DNA of 6,893 nt from Verrucomicrobiota bacterium (GTDB taxonomy: Bacteria; Verrucomicrobiota; Verrucomicrobiia; Limisphaerales; AV2): positions 1-6,893 of the forward strand of contig QHOP01000284.1 in NCBI GenBank assembly GCA_003219345.1, given 5' to 3'. The position numbers and the translations under genes are program-made. The first letter of the stretch is position 1, and each line of letters starts with the position of its first letter. This document shows positions 5,556 through 6,893 of this stretch, one piece after another. The notes beneath the pieces were generated by a model. It was given only the letters and a program-made list of their open reading frames with translations, searched no databases and had not been told where the DNA came from.

Positions 5556-5725
5556 AAGTATCTGGCTAAATCGTCGCCGGGCGCGACAATTTTCCGGACT
5601 GCGGCCTTACGGTCGCGTGAGGGACGACTGAGGCTTTGGGACAGTCCTGTACGCTTGAGTTTTTGCTTGTTTCACTCGGCGCTCGCTCGCTCAATGTAGG
5701 CATGCCCGCAAAAAATAATTGTACC
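5556..5725. promoter_or_regulatory. Divergent intergenic spacer between HEAT and aminotransferase genes
   Basis: This 170-bp spacer must hold promoters for both divergent genes, but no convincing -35/-10 pairs were recognised. It contains a small imperfect hairpin, GCGGCC (5601-5606) with GGTCGC (5611-5616), a tandem CGCTCGCTCGCTC run around 5682-5695, and an AT-rich stretch (5710-5720) just before the plus-strand start. Confidence 0.35.
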
Positions 5726-6893
5726 ATGTCTCGACGCCACTTTTTGGCCGCTTCGTCGAGCGCGATTGTAGCTCGAGCGCTCGCGCAGACAGAGAAACAA
5801 GCGCTAGAGACCGCGCCTAGCTCAAAACTCGCCCTTCACGGCGGCGAAAAGACGGTCAAGCCGCCGGCGAAACTCCCCATCCGCTGGGGCGAGCCGGAAC
5901 GCGAACGCCTGAATGCGATGCTCGGACAGGACTCGCTCTTCTACTGGAAAGGGCCGCAAACGACGCTCTTGATCGAGCGTTTCCAGAAAGTTTGCCCGGT
6001 GAAATACGTCATGCCGTGCTCGTCCGGCACAGCGGCGTTGCACATCGCGGTGGCGGCGGCGGGCATCGGGCCGGGCGACGAGGTCATCACGTCGCCGATC
6101 ACCGATATCGGCACGGTCATTGGCGTGATCTATCAGCAAGGCGTGCCGGTCTTCGCCGACCTCGGCGCCAGCACTTACAACCTCGACCCGGCGGACGTGG
6201 AGCGCCGCATCACGCCAAAAACGAAAGCCATCATCGCCGTGCACCTGTGCGGCAACCCGTGCGATTTGCGCGCACTCAAAGCCCTCGCGGATCGGCACGG
6301 GCTGATGTTGATCGAGGATGCCGCGCAAGCCTGGGGCGCGAAATATCGCGGGCAGCCGATCGGCACCCTCGGCCACTTGGCCTGCTTCTCGTTACAGAAC
6401 TCCAAGCACATCACCTGCGGCGACGGCGGTTTGGTCGGCTCAAACGACGAAAGCTTCGGGCCGCTGTTGCAGAAGTTCGGCGACAAAGGTTTTGAACGCG
6501 TCACGGGCGGCGGCCTGTTCGAGTCGTTCGCGACGAACTACCGAATGAGCGAGCCGCAGGCGGCGGTGGCGGCGGCACAAATGGAACGGCTGGAAGGCAT
6601 CGTCAGCAAACGCGCCCGCCTCGGCAACTTGCTGACGGAAAAGATCGCCGGTCTGCCTGGCGTGCTGCCGCATCAAGTGCATCCCGAAGACCGCTGCGGT
6701 TACTGGTTTTACATGTTCCGCATCAAACCGGACGCGTTCCGCTGCGAGCGCGCGGAGTTCGTCAAGGCGCTGGCGGCCGAAGGCGCGCCGGCTTCGAGCG
6801 GTTACATCCCCGTGCCGCTGCATCGCAACCCGGTGTTTTTGAAACACGGGTTCTTTGCCGGGCGCTGGCCCCTGCGCGAGTTTGGGCTGACGA
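5726..6893 (+). CDS. DegT/DnrJ/EryC1/StrS-family PLP aminotransferase with Tat signal (3' end beyond window)
   Basis: An open frame of 389 codons continues past the window. The family transfers an amino group, usually from glutamate, to keto-sugars using PLP. The PLP lysine is K227 in CFSLQNSKHITCGDGGLV. Other cofactor residues fit: CSSGTAAL (98-105), the IEDAAQAWGAKYRG segment (196-209) with D198 and Q201, and TNYRMSEPQAA (270-280). Residues 1-20 read MSRRHFLAASSSAIVARALA, a twin-arginine signal, followed by a linker and then the usual KLALHGGEKTV opening, so export is predicted. Cytoplasmic sugar aminotransferases lack such a leader. Tat-tagged family members occur in Planctomycetes and Verrucomicrobia. 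An in-frame ATG at 5702 would add eight residues before the twin arginines; neither start has a clear ribosome-binding site. The substrate is unknown, and no sugar-pathway genes are adjacent within the window. Confidence 0.93.
   Translation, partial: MSRRHFLAASSSAIVARALAQTEKQALETAPSSKLALHGGEKTVKPPAKLPIRWGEPERERLNAMLGQDSLFYWKGPQTTLLIERFQKVCPVKYVMPCSSGTAALHIAVAAAGIGPGDEVITSPITDIGTVIGVIYQQGVPVFADLGASTYNLDPADVERRITPKTKAIIAVHLCGNPCDLRALKALADRHGLMLIEDAAQAWGAKYRGQPIGTLGHLACFSLQNSKHITCGDGGLVGSNDESFGPLLQKFGDKGFERVTGGGLFESFATNYRMSEPQAAVAAAQMERLEGIVSKRARLGNLLTEKIAGLPGVLPHQVHPEDRCGYWFYMFRIKPDAFRCERAEFVKALAAEGAPASSGYIPVPLHRNPVFLKHGFFAGRWPLREFGLT

Noticed and set aside
5822..6376. Minus-strand 184-codon frame
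   Set aside because: Antisense to the aminotransferase, whose catalytic motifs are clear. The long antisense frame is a by-product of high GC.

Overview
The window is GC-rich and densely coded. It looks like chromosome from a Verrucomicrobiota bacterium (Pedosphaera/Limisphaerales-like) or a close PVC relative. That placement is inferred from three things: a degraded C-terminal tail of the kind common on exported Verrucomicrobial proteins (…RYQVTVSSPNRHDFYRL), two kinds of dispersed palindromic repeat that recur in such genomes, and Tat-signal-bearing enzymes together with a membrane-anchored HEAT-repeat protein. No rRNA, tRNA or CRISPR array was found.

Layout. (1) Positions 1-162, minus strand, hold the first 54 codons of a tyrosine recombinase of the type that accompanies IS91-like transposases. 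Its 164-340 leader carries nested inverted repeats and a hairpin that may mark the end of a mobile element. (2) Positions 341-2223, minus strand, hold a probable two-gene operon: a PolB-type 3'-5' exonuclease (DnaQ-like fold, PF10108 type) followed 44 nt later by a soluble alpha/alpha-toroid protein of the squalene-cyclase/prenyltransferase-repeat class. (3) Positions 2224-2561 are a non-coding gap with a pseudogene scrap and small hairpins. (4) Positions 2562-3821, minus strand, hold a Tat-exported sulfite-oxidase-family molybdopterin oxidoreductase. (5) Positions 3822-4193 are a gap rich in palindromic repeats. (6) Positions 4194-5555, minus strand, hold a signal-anchored HEAT-repeat protein. 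(7) After a 170-bp divergent spacer, positions 5726-6893 on the plus strand hold a DegT/DnrJ/EryC1/StrS-family PLP aminotransferase with a Tat signal. It runs off the window end.

How they fit. Only the exonuclease and the toroid protein look co-transcribed. The molybdoenzyme, HEAT protein and aminotransferase look like independent units, and all three are predicted to act at or beyond the cytoplasmic membrane. I see no clear multi-gene novel system. The points most worth a second look are the exonuclease/toroid pair beside a mobile-element integrase, the Cys/His-rich toroid protein that lacks the cyclase acid motif, the exported PLP aminotransferase, and the palindromic repeats.
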